A model generated the notes under the pieces. It saw only the letters and a list, made by a program, of their open reading frames with translations, searched no databases and was not told where the DNA came from. A DNA stretch of 48,479 nt from an uncultured Paracoccaceae bacterium (GTDB taxonomy: Bacteria; Pseudomonadota; Alphaproteobacteria; Rhodobacterales; Rhodobacteraceae), in the NCBI GenBank assembly GCA_913060475.1, contig CAJXSD010000019.1, positions 1 to 48,479 of the forward strand. Direction: 5' to 3'. The position numbers were made by a program, and so were the translations under genes. Below are positions 18,936-27,838 of this stretch, piece by piece; position 1 is the stretch's first letter, and each line of letters begins with the position of its first letter.

Positions 18936-19952
18936 TCAAGGGGTTGGTGATGCAGATACGTCCTGTGCCTTTAGGTCAAGCATGATGTCGCAGAACCGAT
19001 CACTCCATGATTTCGTTTGGGGGGCGGGGTCTGCGGCGGCATTCACCAAAAATGCCGTTTCCGACAGGGGCGGCGCATAGCGCATCGCGCAGCTGGGTCC
19101 AATCAGGCTATGCCCTGTATAGATCGCGGATTTTGCGACCAACAGCCCCTTGGTCAGGCGCGATGTTCGGGCGCGCTGTGTGATGCTGTCATATCCGTTT
19201 TGCGATATGGCATCCCCAATTGCTGCATAAATGAACCGTGCTGCAAAAATGGCCAATCTGACGCGTACGGGTAATTCGGCAATGCCTGCGTTCGATCGAA
19301 TGTATAACCGGTCCGCATCGCGCAACAGGCGACGTGCCATGCGGCGAATGACCTGCCGTGGTTGGGGGTTGTCCAAAAATGCCTCGGGGTCCAGCCCTGC
19401 ATCGTGAAACCACTGCTGCGGAATATAAAGGCGGCGTTCCAAGGCATCTTCGCCAATGTCGCGGGCGATGTTGGTCAGTTGCATCGCCACCCCCAAATCG
19501 CAGGCGCGGGCCAATGTGTCGCGATCGCGCACATTCATGATACGGCACATCATCACCCCGACCGCGGATGCCACCCGTGCGCTATAGCCATAGAGGTCAT
19601 TCAAACTGTCATAACGGTGCCCCATGGCGTCCCATGCTAGCCCCTCTAATAAGGCTTCGGGCAGGGCGCGGGGCATGTCGTGGCGATCCACAATATGGGC
19701 AAAGGCGCGGTCGGTGGGATGATTACGGGGCTGGCCACGATACACACAATCCACCCGATCAATCAGGGATTGGACGGCTGTGACCTTGTCCTGTTTCAAA
19801 TCCACCTCGTCGTCCGCCACCCGACAAAACGCATAAAGCGCCAGTGACGATTCGCGCACATCGCGGGGCAGTAATTTCGATGCTGCATGGAACGACAGTG
19901 ACCCATGCTTGATTGCGTCATGGCAGTATTCCAGATCTGTTTCATATGTCAT
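18936..19952 (-). CDS. crtB: Phytoene synthase
   Basis: CrtB joins two geranylgeranyl diphosphates head to head into phytoene. Both aspartate-rich substrate motifs are visible: ADDEVD at residues 46-51 and NIARDIGEDA near 160, with MQLTNIARDIGED typical of the family. The ATG overlaps the end of crtI by 11 bp and is preceded by GAGG within crtI, so the two are translationally coupled. The 338-residue length is normal. Confidence 0.96.
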   Translation of the reverse strand: MTYETDLEYCHDAIKHGSLSFHAASKLLPRDVRESSLALYAFCRVADDEVDLKQDKVTAVQSLIDRVDCVYRGQPRNHPTDRAFAHIVDRHDMPRALPEALLEGLAWDAMGHRYDSLNDLYGYSARVASAVGVMMCRIMNVRDRDTLARACDLGVAMQLTNIARDIGEDALERRLYIPQQWFHDAGLDPEAFLDNPQPRQVIRRMARRLLRDADRLYIRSNAGIAELPVRVRLAIFAARFIYAAIGDAISQNGYDSITQRARTSRLTKGLLVAKSAIYTGHSLIGPSCAMRYAPPLSETAFLVNAAADPAPQTKSWSDRFCDIMLDLKAQDVSASPTP

Positions 19953-21504
19953 GGCAACCTCGGGTCAGGGTGTGGGCATCTGGGACCAGTTGGGTCAACA
20001 CCTCGGATGATGTGACAACGCTGGGGATCCCTGCGCCGGGATGGGTGCCGGCACCGACCAAATACAGGTTGTCGATGTCTTCGCTAATATTATGGGGGCG
20101 AAACCATGCCGATTGAAAAATGCGTGGTTCCAGTGAAAAACCGGCCCCATGCGGGCTAAGGTATCGTGTTTCAAAACATTTCGGCGTTAGGACATAATCT
20201 GTTGAAATATACTGGCCGAGGCCAGGCAGGATATCGCGTTGCAAAACATCCAGAACCGATTGTTTATAGGTCGCGGCCTGTTTGTCCCAGTCAACCGGAT
20301 CGCGCCCTGCAAGGTTCGGCACAGGCGACAGGGCATAGAATGTATCATCGCCCGCAGGCGCAACCGTGGGGTCACTGACCGATGGGCGATGCAGATAGAT
20401 CGACATATCTTTGGCCAGTTTTTGTTTTTGGAAAATATCGCGCAACAATCCGCGATATCGGGGACCATTCAGGATGGTGTGATGGCCCACATCCGGCCAT
20501 AAATCGCGTGTCCCTTTGGTGCCGAAATACCAGACGAACAACCCCATTGACCAACGCGTTTTGTCCAGCTTGGCATCATTCCAGCGTTTGTTGGGAACAT
20601 CGCGCAACAATTTCGAATATGTCCAATAGGGGTCAGCATTCGACACAACAACATCGGCGTCTATCCGTTGGCCTGTGTCCAAAATCACACCCGCCGCGCG
20701 GTTGCCTTGCGTTACGATTTTATCGACCGTTTGGTTTAGGCTGATCCGCCCCCCTTGGGTGGTAATCACGCGGCCCATGGCATCGGCCAGGGCCTGAACA
20801 CCGCCCATAACGTAATGAACGCCAAATGCCTTTTCCAGGTGACTGACCAGAATATACATGGAGGTGACATTGACAGGGTCGCCCCCAATGAACAGGGGGT
20901 GGAACGACAGCGCCATGCGCAATTTCGGGTTTTTGACACGCGCAGCCGCATGGGCATAAACCGACCGATCCGCGCGATAGCGGATAAAGCCGGGCAATTC
21001 CTTGATCAAGTCGCCCAGTTTGTTCATGGGGCGGCGGCCCAACCCTTCGAACCCGAAATGATAGCGCTGTTCGGAATCGCGCAAAAACGCTTTGTATCCT
21101 TCCAGGTCTTGGGGGAACAGGCGGGTGACCTCGTCCAGCATTTTGGCGTGGTCTTTATAGATTTTGAAACAGGTGCCATCGGGCCAGCGGATTTCATAAA
21201 ATACGTCTAATGCGATGGTGTCGACATCAGTCTGAAAATCGCGCCCACAGTCGCGCCACAGGGTTTCAAAGACCTGCGGAACGGTCAAAATGGTTGGTCC
21301 CAAATCAAACCGGTGCCCGTTTTGGGTAACCGATGATCCACGCCCGCCCAAGCGGTCCAGTTTATCAATGACCGTTACATGATACCCCTTGGCCCCCAAT
21401 CGCATCGCCGCAGACAGCCCACCCAAGCCTGCCCCAATCACAACCGCGCGGGCGGCATGACGTGCTGGTGCAATATCAGCGTCTATCGTGTGTAAGATAT
21501 TCAT
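19942..21504 (-). CDS. crtI: Phytoene desaturase
   Basis: CrtI converts phytoene by three or four desaturations to neurosporene or lycopene, using FAD. The 520 residues include the N-terminal dinucleotide motif AVVIGAGLGGLSAAMRLGAKG and the C-terminal NLYLVGAGTHPGAGIPSV. It pairs with crtB in the usual crtI-crtB operon. The start codon lies inside one of two PpsR palindromes shared with the divergent crtA. The sequence cannot tell whether the product is neurosporene or lycopene; the crtA/C/D/F set suggests the spheroidene branch. Confidence 0.95.
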   Translation of the reverse strand: MNILHTIDADIAPARHAARAVVIGAGLGGLSAAMRLGAKGYHVTVIDKLDRLGGRGSSVTQNGHRFDLGPTILTVPQVFETLWRDCGRDFQTDVDTIALDVFYEIRWPDGTCFKIYKDHAKMLDEVTRLFPQDLEGYKAFLRDSEQRYHFGFEGLGRRPMNKLGDLIKELPGFIRYRADRSVYAHAAARVKNPKLRMALSFHPLFIGGDPVNVTSMYILVSHLEKAFGVHYVMGGVQALADAMGRVITTQGGRISLNQTVDKIVTQGNRAAGVILDTGQRIDADVVVSNADPYWTYSKLLRDVPNKRWNDAKLDKTRWSMGLFVWYFGTKGTRDLWPDVGHHTILNGPRYRGLLRDIFQKQKLAKDMSIYLHRPSVSDPTVAPAGDDTFYALSPVPNLAGRDPVDWDKQAATYKQSVLDVLQRDILPGLGQYISTDYVLTPKCFETRYLSPHGAGFSLEPRIFQSAWFRPHNISEDIDNLYLVGAGTHPGAGIPSVVTSSEVLTQLVPDAHTLTRGCHDI

Positions 21505-21508
21505 GACA
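21491..21508. promoter_or_regulatory. PpsR/CrtJ operator overlapping the crtI start
   Basis: TGTAAGATATTCATGACA matches TGT-N12-ACA and contains the crtI ATG on the minus strand. Binding here could block crtI initiation directly and act with the site 15 bp away. Confidence 0.72.
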
Positions 21509-21523
21509 ATAACAGCCTACGAC

Positions 21524-21541
21524 TGTCAGTTATAATTTACA
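21524..21541. promoter_or_regulatory. PpsR/CrtJ operator with embedded TATAAT, crtI/crtA
   Basis: TGTCAGTTATAATTTACA matches TGT-N12-ACA. A perfect TATAAT (21531-21536, plus strand) lies inside it and may be the crtA -10 element, though no good -35 lies at the right distance on the plus strand. Confidence 0.8.
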
Positions 21542-21583
21542 ACACTTGTTTTTTGTGGTTCACTGGAAACAGCCAAACCCCAT

Positions 21584-21599
21584 AAGGAGCGTTCCGATT
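21584..21599 (+). promoter_or_regulatory. crtA ribosome site followed by an ATT start codon
   Basis: AAGGAG (21584-21589) is followed after 7 bases by ATT at 21597, in frame with CrtA and exactly where the conserved N-terminus QTVTLSFFRF begins. No ATG is available in frame before about residue 23 of that reading. The other in-frame candidates, TTG 21546 and GTG 21555, have no ribosome site. Confidence 0.65.
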
Positions 21600-22283
21600 C
21601 AAACTGTAACCCTCAGTTTTTTCAGGTTTGATAGCCTATCTGGCAAAGTCTGGGCCTTTGCCATGATGGGGTTTGCCCGATTTATGATGCGGCGTCAGCG
21701 CAATTTGACATTCTGGAAATTGTTGGGATCGGGGTCAGGGCAGGGATTTACCCCCAATCCGAATTGGGGCGTCTATGCGATTTTATGTGTTTGGTCCGAT
21801 CGCACCAGCGCCGATGCGGGTGTGGCGCAGGGTGTTTTTGGCCGATATCGGGCGCGTGCCAGTGAATTTTATACGGTTTTTATGGCACCCTTTGCCACGC
21901 GGGGGCAATGGTCGGGGTGCGAACCGTTTCAGGTGTCCCATCCCCCTGTCACGGGGCCCATCGCGGTGATGACGCGGGCCACATTGAAACCGCGGGCCAT
22001 CCCCAAATTTTGGAAAATGGAACCATCGGTGTCAGCCTTGGTTGGGCAAAACACGCAGATGATTTTCAAAATTGGTCTGGGCGAAAAACCATTTGTTCAG
22101 CAAATGACATTTTCGATTTGGCCGGATGTGACGCCCATGGCGGCCTTTGCCCGCGGGTGCGGCGCCCATGCCGAGGCCATTTCCCGGGTCAGGGCCCAGG
22201 ATATGTTTGCCGAAGAACTCTATGCAAGGTTTGCTATCACTGGATCCAACGGGTCGTGGTGTGGTTGTGATCCCTTGGGATAA
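21597..22283 (+). CDS. crtA: Spheroidene monooxygenase
   Basis: CrtA inserts the C2 keto group that turns spheroidene into spheroidenone in the presence of oxygen. The protein keeps the family pattern VTLSFFRF...WAFAMMGFAR near the start and FWKLLGSGSGQGFTPNPNW, with later YTVFMAPFATRGQWSG. From the proposed ATT start it has 228 residues, close to the family length. The frame is open from a TTG at 21546, which cannot be excluded as the start. crtA is followed 9 bp later by bchI. Confidence 0.92.
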   Translation: MQTVTLSFFRFDSLSGKVWAFAMMGFARFMMRRQRNLTFWKLLGSGSGQGFTPNPNWGVYAILCVWSDRTSADAGVAQGVFGRYRARASEFYTVFMAPFATRGQWSGCEPFQVSHPPVTGPIAVMTRATLKPRAIPKFWKMEPSVSALVGQNTQMIFKIGLGEKPFVQQMTFSIWPDVTPMAAFARGCGAHAEAISRVRAQDMFAEELYARFAITGSNGSWCGCDPLG

Positions 22284-22292
22284 GGAATTGAA

Positions 22293-23297
22293 ATGAAACA
22301 CGTTTATCCATTTTCTGCGATCGTTGGTCAGGATGACATGAAACTGGCCATGATTTTAACGGCGATTGATCCCAAAATCGGGGGCGTTTTGGTGTTCGGG
22401 GATCGCGGCACAGGCAAATCCACCGCTGTGCGGGGGTTGTCTGCGTTATTGCCCAAAATATCCGTGGTCCAAGGGTGTCCAATCAATTCGGCCCGTTTGG
22501 ATGATGTGCCTGACTGGGCGCCGAAACTGGATGGAACGTTGGTGCAGGTTTTGACGCCCGTTGTGGATTTACCCCTGGGCGTGTCCGAGGACCGCGTCAC
22601 AGGTGCCCTGGATATTGAACGCGCCCTGATGGAGGGCGTGAAAGCGTTTCAATCTGGCCTGCTGGCCGCGGCCAATCGTGGGTATTTATATATCGACGAA
22701 ATCAACCTGCTCGAGGATCACATCGTGGATTTGCTGCTGGATGTGGCGCAATCGGGTGAAAACGTTGTCGAACGCGAAGGCATGTCAATCAAACATCCCG
22801 CGCAGTTTGTTCTAATCGGGTCTGGCAACCCAGAAGAGGGCGATCTGCGCCCCCAGTTGTTGGACCGGTTCGGGTTATCGGTGGACGTCGGATCCCCCAG
22901 CACGGTTTCCGACCGTGTCACCGTCATTCGCAGACGGGATGCATTTGATACCGATCCCGCGCAATTTTGCCATAGCTGGCAAGCCCAAGAACAGATTATC
23001 CAAGATGCGATTACGGTCGCGCGTGAACAAATTGCGTTTATTGATGTGTCCGAAGATGTTTTGGAATTTTGTGCCAAACTGTGCATGACATTAGGCAGCG
23101 ATGGATTGCGGGGTGAATTGGCGCTGTTGCGGGCTGGGCGTGCCTTGGCCGCGTATCAGGGTCGCGATGCCGTAACATTGTCGCATATCCAACAGATTGC
23201 ACCCATGTCGCTCAGCCATCGGCTGCGGCGCGATCCCTTGGACGAAGCGGGCAGTGGCGCGCGCGTGCAGCGCGCATTGGATGCTGTGTTGCAATGA
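22293..23297 (+). CDS. bchI: Magnesium chelatase ATPase subunit I
   Basis: BchI is the AAA+ ATPase of magnesium chelatase; with BchD and BchH it inserts Mg2+ into protoporphyrin IX. The 334-residue protein has Walker A GDRGTGKS at residues 36-43 and a Walker B region GYLYIDEINLLEDHIVD. A GGATAAGG ribosome site overlaps the end of crtA. The stop overlaps the bchD start (ATGA). Confidence 0.97.
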   Translation: MKHVYPFSAIVGQDDMKLAMILTAIDPKIGGVLVFGDRGTGKSTAVRGLSALLPKISVVQGCPINSARLDDVPDWAPKLDGTLVQVLTPVVDLPLGVSEDRVTGALDIERALMEGVKAFQSGLLAAANRGYLYIDEINLLEDHIVDLLLDVAQSGENVVEREGMSIKHPAQFVLIGSGNPEEGDLRPQLLDRFGLSVDVGSPSTVSDRVTVIRRRDAFDTDPAQFCHSWQAQEQIIQDAITVAREQIAFIDVSEDVLEFCAKLCMTLGSDGLRGELALLRAGRALAAYQGRDAVTLSHIQQIAPMSLSHRLRRDPLDEAGSGARVQRALDAVLQ

Positions 23298-24961
23298 TGG
23301 GCCATGCGGCACGCGATACCTTGGGGTTGGCCCTGCAGGCGGCAATCCGATGGCCGGACCAGTTTGGTGGCGTTGTGTTACGCATGCGCTCTGGCCCTGT
23401 GTCGGACCGGATACGCGTGTTTCTGGGGGATGAATTTGGTCATGGCACGCGGGTGCATGGGGCCATGGATCGCACGGCCCTGTTGGGCGGAATTGACCCC
23501 ATTGCAACGCTGCAACAGGGGGTTTTGGTGCATACAACTGGTGTGTTGCAGGGCGCGAAATGGGTGCATGTGCCGATGGCAGAACGCGTCCCTGCCGCAG
23601 TGATCCATATTTTGACCAATCGCATGGATGCGGGCAATTGTCCGCCCCTAATCCTCTGGGACGAAGGGATAGATGACGAAGCTGTGTCCACCAACCTAGC
23701 GGATCGATGTGCGTTTTTCCTGGATCTTAGCGATGCTGTGGGGATCGATCCGGCGGATGGTTTGCGCGATATCCCCCATGATTTGCGATGGGCTGAAGTG
23801 ATTGTGTCCGACGCACAGATCACTGCGCTGGTGACACTTGCCATACGCGGGGGTGTCACCAGTCTGCGCCTGCCTTTGTTTGCTGTGCGGTTTGCCAAAT
23901 TATTAGCAGCGTTAGAGGGGCGTGCGCAGACGTCAGACGCGGATATAACGGCGGCTGTCGTGACCGTTGTCGCACCGCGGTTGATCGAAATTCCATCCCC
24001 CGATCCCGAAACAGCACCGCCGCCAGACCAACCAAATCAAGCAGACGCAACCCCACATGATGAGGGTGCGGCGACCGCCGATGATATCGCGCCCCTGCTG
24101 GATATGATGATTGCCGCCGTTCAGGCGAATTTGCCAAAAAATCTGTTGGACACCAGTTTGGGCCGCATGGGTGCAGGGCGCGGCACGTTGGGTGCGGGCA
24201 AACGGCAGCGTTCCAATACCTTGGGGCGGCCCAAACCATCACGGGTGGGCAAACCCGGATATGGCAAACGGATCGATGTTTTGGCCACATTGCGCGCGGC
24301 GGCGCCTTGGCAAAAAATACGCCGCGCCGCGCGGCCTGATGCACCGGCCAAGTTCATAATTTTCCCGAGCGACATTCATGTGAAACAATACGAAATGCCG
24401 TCGGAACGGGTGGTCATTTTTGGGGTTGATGCATCGGGCTCTGCGGCGCTGGCCCGATTGTCCGAGGCCAAGGGCGCAATCGAAATTATGTTGGCCGATG
24501 CCTATGCGAAACGCGATTATGTCGCCTTGGTTGGGTTTCGTGGGCAGGCGGCGGAATTGCTGTTACCCCCCACGCGGTCCTTGGTCATGGCGAAAAAAAC
24601 ATTGGCCGGTTTTGCCGGTGGCGGGGGGACGCCGCTGGCATCTGGCATGAAATGCGCCCTAGATTTGGCCGAAAAATCGAAACGGGACGGACGGACGCCA
24701 ACACTGGCGTTCTTGACCGACGGCAAGGCCAATATCGCCCTGGATGGATCTGCAAATCGCGACAGCGCAATGGTCGATGTCACACATTTGGCCGCATTTG
24801 CGCGTCAATTGGGGGTGTCGTCGATCATGATTGATGTGGGTCGCCGTCCAAACGCGGCATTGCATCAGATTGCGGATAAAATGGGGGGTCAATATTTGCC
24901 CTTGCCGCGCGCTGATGCGCAGTCCGTTTCCGATGTTATTCGGCACACAATGGCGGATTGA
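23294..24961 (+). CDS. bchD: Magnesium chelatase subunit D
   Basis: BchD is the second AAA+-derived chelatase subunit, bridging BchI and BchH. In 555 residues it shows a degenerate AAA+ half without a good Walker A, an acidic proline-rich linker (about residues 234-265), and a C-terminal von Willebrand A (integrin I) domain with the MIDAS motif DASGSA near residue 377 and a TDG near 473. The 4-bp overlap with bchI implies coupled translation, as expected for a fixed subunit ratio. Confidence 0.96.
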   Translation: MMGHAARDTLGLALQAAIRWPDQFGGVVLRMRSGPVSDRIRVFLGDEFGHGTRVHGAMDRTALLGGIDPIATLQQGVLVHTTGVLQGAKWVHVPMAERVPAAVIHILTNRMDAGNCPPLILWDEGIDDEAVSTNLADRCAFFLDLSDAVGIDPADGLRDIPHDLRWAEVIVSDAQITALVTLAIRGGVTSLRLPLFAVRFAKLLAALEGRAQTSDADITAAVVTVVAPRLIEIPSPDPETAPPPDQPNQADATPHDEGAATADDIAPLLDMMIAAVQANLPKNLLDTSLGRMGAGRGTLGAGKRQRSNTLGRPKPSRVGKPGYGKRIDVLATLRAAAPWQKIRRAARPDAPAKFIIFPSDIHVKQYEMPSERVVIFGVDASGSAALARLSEAKGAIEIMLADAYAKRDYVALVGFRGQAAELLLPPTRSLVMAKKTLAGFAGGGGTPLASGMKCALDLAEKSKRDGRTPTLAFLTDGKANIALDGSANRDSAMVDVTHLAAFARQLGVSSIMIDVGRRPNAALHQIADKMGGQYLPLPRADAQSVSDVIRHTMAD

Positions 24962-25806
24962 TGATGGGACCCGTGCCCAAAGATTGGCCGTTTTCACAGG
25001 TGTCGCAATTTGTGCCGACCCCCGCACATGATTGGCATGTGCAGCGCCTTGGCCAAGGTCCCAAAATTTTATTGATCCACGGGACGGGGGCGGCCACCCA
25101 CAGTTGGAAACCTCTGGTCGATTTTGCCGCGGGGCGGGCCGAGTTTTTGATGATCGATCTGCCGGGCCACGGATTTTCCCGCCGCCCAAGATTGGGGCAA
25201 TCGTCCATTCCTGCGATTACCAATGGAGTGTGTGATGTTTTGGACAAACAGGCGTTTATGCCGGATTATGTTTTGGGGCATTCCGCGGGGGCCGCGATTG
25301 CCGTTGCCTTGGGCAATCGGTTGGGCATTGAACATATTATAACGCTGAACGCGGCCTTTGCCGAATTTGCGGGGATCTTTGCATCCCTGTTTCCCATGGT
25401 GGCGCGGACCTTGGTTGTGGCCCCCTTTGTGGGGCGTATTCTGGCGCATTTGGGCCGCGATCCGAACGCGATCAAGCGTATTTTGCAACAAACCGGATCT
25501 CAGGTCCCCCCACAGCAGATGGCATATTATCAACGGTTGTTTGAAAACCGCGACCATATTGAGGGAACTTTGCAATTGATGGCGGATTGGTCCATCCGAG
25601 AATTTATCACCGATTTGCCCAATCTGGCGCGGCCTATCCATTTTATCACCGCTGCCCATGACAGAACGGTGCCACCGCAGACATCCCAATATTGGGCCGA
25701 TCGGTTGCCCGATGCACGGCTAAGCGAAATTCCCAGCGGGGGCCACCTGATCCAAGAAGAGGCCCCCGATTTGGTTTGGAACGCGGCCTTTGGCGATCTG
25801 CGCTAG
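24961..25806 (+). CDS. bchO: BchO, alpha/beta-fold hydrolase of the bchIDO operon
   Basis: BchO is an alpha/beta hydrolase found with bchI and bchD in most purple PGCs; its exact reaction is not settled, and a role in magnesium chelation or precursor handling has been suggested. The 281-residue protein has the oxyanion segment LIHGTGAATHSWKP, a nucleophile-elbow-like GHSAGAA with Ser, and a C-terminal GGHLIQEEAP histidine. The first ATG overlaps the bchD stop by one base (TGATG); a TTG just before is less likely. It ends 9 bp from the convergent hemA. Confidence 0.9.
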   Translation: MMGPVPKDWPFSQVSQFVPTPAHDWHVQRLGQGPKILLIHGTGAATHSWKPLVDFAAGRAEFLMIDLPGHGFSRRPRLGQSSIPAITNGVCDVLDKQAFMPDYVLGHSAGAAIAVALGNRLGIEHIITLNAAFAEFAGIFASLFPMVARTLVVAPFVGRILAHLGRDPNAIKRILQQTGSQVPPQQMAYYQRLFENRDHIEGTLQLMADWSIREFITDLPNLARPIHFITAAHDRTVPPQTSQYWADRLPDARLSEIPSGGHLIQEEAPDLVWNAAFGDLR

Positions 25807-25815
25807 GCGCAGGAT

Positions 25816-27030
25816 TTACGCCACCGCATGCGCGATTGCGCATTGTTTCCACAACACGGTCATCGCGAAAATCAGGTGTTCGATATCTTGATCCGTATGC
25901 ACAGGCGACGGCGTAAACCGCAGACGTTCTGTCCCCTTGGGGACGGTGGGATAATTGATGGGCTGCACATATATGCCATAATCGCGCATCAAAATATCGG
26001 CCAGTTCGCGGCATTTTACGGGATCTTTGATCATGACTGGGATGATGTGGCTGTCGTTCATCATGTGGGGAATGCCCGCTTGGTCCAAACCTTTGCGTAA
26101 TTTGGCCACTTGGCGTTTGTGTTTTTCGCGTTCCAACTGTGATGTTTTCAGATGTCTGACGCTGGCCCGTGCGCCTGCGGCAACCGCGGGGGGCAGTGCA
26201 GTTGTGAAAATAAATCCGCTGGAAAACGATCTGATAAAATCACACAAGGCCGTTGATCCAGTGATATAGCCGCCCATGACGCCAAATGCCTTGCCCAAGG
26301 TGCCCTCGATCAGTGTGACCCGATGGGCCAGGCCCAATTCCTCGGACACGCCACCGCCGCGTGGGCCATAAAGCCCAACGGCGTGCACTTCGTCCAGATA
26401 GGTCATGGCACCGTGTTTTTCGGCCACATCCAAAATGCGTTCCATGGGGCAAATATCGCCATCCATCGAATAGACCGATTCAAAGGCCACCAATTTGGGC
26501 ACATCGGGCCCATATTGCGACAATTTACGATCCAGATCATCAGGATCATTGTGGTTCCAAATCACTTTCTCGGCACGCGAATGGCGGATGCCTTCGATCA
26601 TGCTGGCATGGTTTAGGGCATCTGAAAAAATCACCAGTCCCGGAATTTTGGCGCCCAAGGTGCCAAGGGCCGCCCAATTCGACACATAGCCCGAGGTAAA
26701 CAGCAACGCAGCCTCTTTGCCGTGCAGGTCGGCCAATTCACGTTCCAGCAGGCGGTGTTCATGGGTGTTGCCCGAAATGTTGCGTGTGCCGCCTGCGCCG
26801 CAGCCGGTCCGTTGCAACGTTTCGGTCATGGCATTGATCACGGTGGGGTGTTGCCCCATGCCCAGATAATCATTGGAACACCAGACCGTCACATTATCAG
26901 GCGAGGCATCGCAGTAACTTTGCGCTTGGGGGTATTTCCCGCACTCGCGCTCAAGCTCGGCGAAAACACGATAGTTGCCGTCCTGTTTTAATTGGTCAAG
27001 TTGGCTTTGAAATATGACATCAAAATCCAT
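25816..27030 (-). CDS. hemA: 5-aminolevulinate synthase
   Basis: HemA condenses glycine and succinyl-CoA to 5-aminolevulinate, the first committed tetrapyrrole precursor in alphaproteobacteria. The 404-residue pyridoxal-phosphate enzyme has the active-site lysine at residue 247 in [16 protein letters not shown] and the glycine-rich [16 protein letters not shown] segment. It overlaps puhE by 11 bp with a GGGAGGA ribosome site, so its expression is tied to the puh-acsF transcript and thus to photosystem synthesis. A second, housekeeping copy elsewhere cannot be seen from here. Confidence 0.96.
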   Translation of the reverse strand: MDFDVIFQSQLDQLKQDGNYRVFAELERECGKYPQAQSYCDASPDNVTVWCSNDYLGMGQHPTVINAMTETLQRTGCGAGGTRNISGNTHEHRLLERELADLHGKEAALLFTSGYVSNWAALGTLGAKIPGLVIFSDALNHASMIEGIRHSRAEKVIWNHNDPDDLDRKLSQYGPDVPKLVAFESVYSMDGDICPMERILDVAEKHGAMTYLDEVHAVGLYGPRGGGVSEELGLAHRVTLIEGTLGKAFGVMGGYITGSTALCDFIRSFSSGFIFTTALPPAVAAGARASVRHLKTSQLEREKHKRQVAKLRKGLDQAGIPHMMNDSHIIPVMIKDPVKCRELADILMRDYGIYVQPINYPTVPKGTERLRFTPSPVHTDQDIEHLIFAMTVLWKQCAIAHAVA

Positions 27031-27838
27031 GGAAATCCTCCCTCTTGAATGATTTGTTTTTTGTGTGCTTGGGGGCGGGCAGCATCCACCGCCACAGTTT
27101 TGCGTCAGGCACAGGCAGCACCATGACCCAGTGTTCCAGCAGGGCCAGTGCCGTCATCGCTGACAACAGTGCAAAACCGATTTGATCACCAATCGCGTCC
27201 ACCGCATAAAGGCGTTCCAACCAACACGCCAAGGCAAAGGCCAGGCCTGATGTCGACACGGGGAAAAACCAGTTGATCGACGAAATGCGAAAATGGCTGG
27301 TCAAATGCCGCATCGCCTGTGGGACAAATTCGATGTTGATACGCGGCACCCCGAAAAACAGGTTCAGTTTGGCACTGATGCGTGCAAAATACAGTATGTA
27401 GTATATCCACAGTCCAAACCGGTTTTCCGCGCCCCATGTGACCCAGGTTAACACAAGGCCCGCCGCCAATAACAGCATTTCGTGATAGGCCACCGTGCCC
27501 CAGGCCCGAATAAACCGTTCCCATTCGGAAATGCCGCTGGGGCATTCTGACCCTATGGGACCGGTGATCACACCGCTGAGAAAGCTGATTTCAATCCAGC
27601 CCCAAAATACCAAGACGCAGAAAAACGCCGCATAGACATGTTGTGTGTCCGCTGCGGAAATGGCCCAATTGTAAAACAGGCCCGCCACACAAACGGCGGG
27701 CAAGCTGGCCAGACATAAACCAACCCGCCGTGCCAGTGGCGCAGGGTCAAACAGCCGGATGACGACCAAAATGGCGCCAGTGAAAAACCACCAGCCAAAG
27801 GTCGCAATCGTTGCCGCTATGCCCCAGTTTTCCAGCAT
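27020..27838 (-). CDS. puhE: PuhE, putative photosynthetic complex assembly protein 2
   Basis: A 272-residue polytopic membrane protein with about seven hydrophobic helices and the conserved stretch [20 protein letters not shown] followed by RHLTSHFR. PuhE is known in Rhodobacter capsulatus as a negative modulator of bacteriochlorophyll production and a reaction-centre assembly factor. Its ATG overlaps the acsF stop by one base (TGATG). Confidence 0.92.
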   Translation of the reverse strand: MLENWGIAATIATFGWWFFTGAILVVIRLFDPAPLARRVGLCLASLPAVCVAGLFYNWAISAADTQHVYAAFFCVLVFWGWIEISFLSGVITGPIGSECPSGISEWERFIRAWGTVAYHEMLLLAAGLVLTWVTWGAENRFGLWIYYILYFARISAKLNLFFGVPRINIEFVPQAMRHLTSHFRISSINWFFPVSTSGLAFALACWLERLYAVDAIGDQIGFALLSAMTALALLEHWVMVLPVPDAKLWRWMLPAPKHTKNKSFKREDFHGF

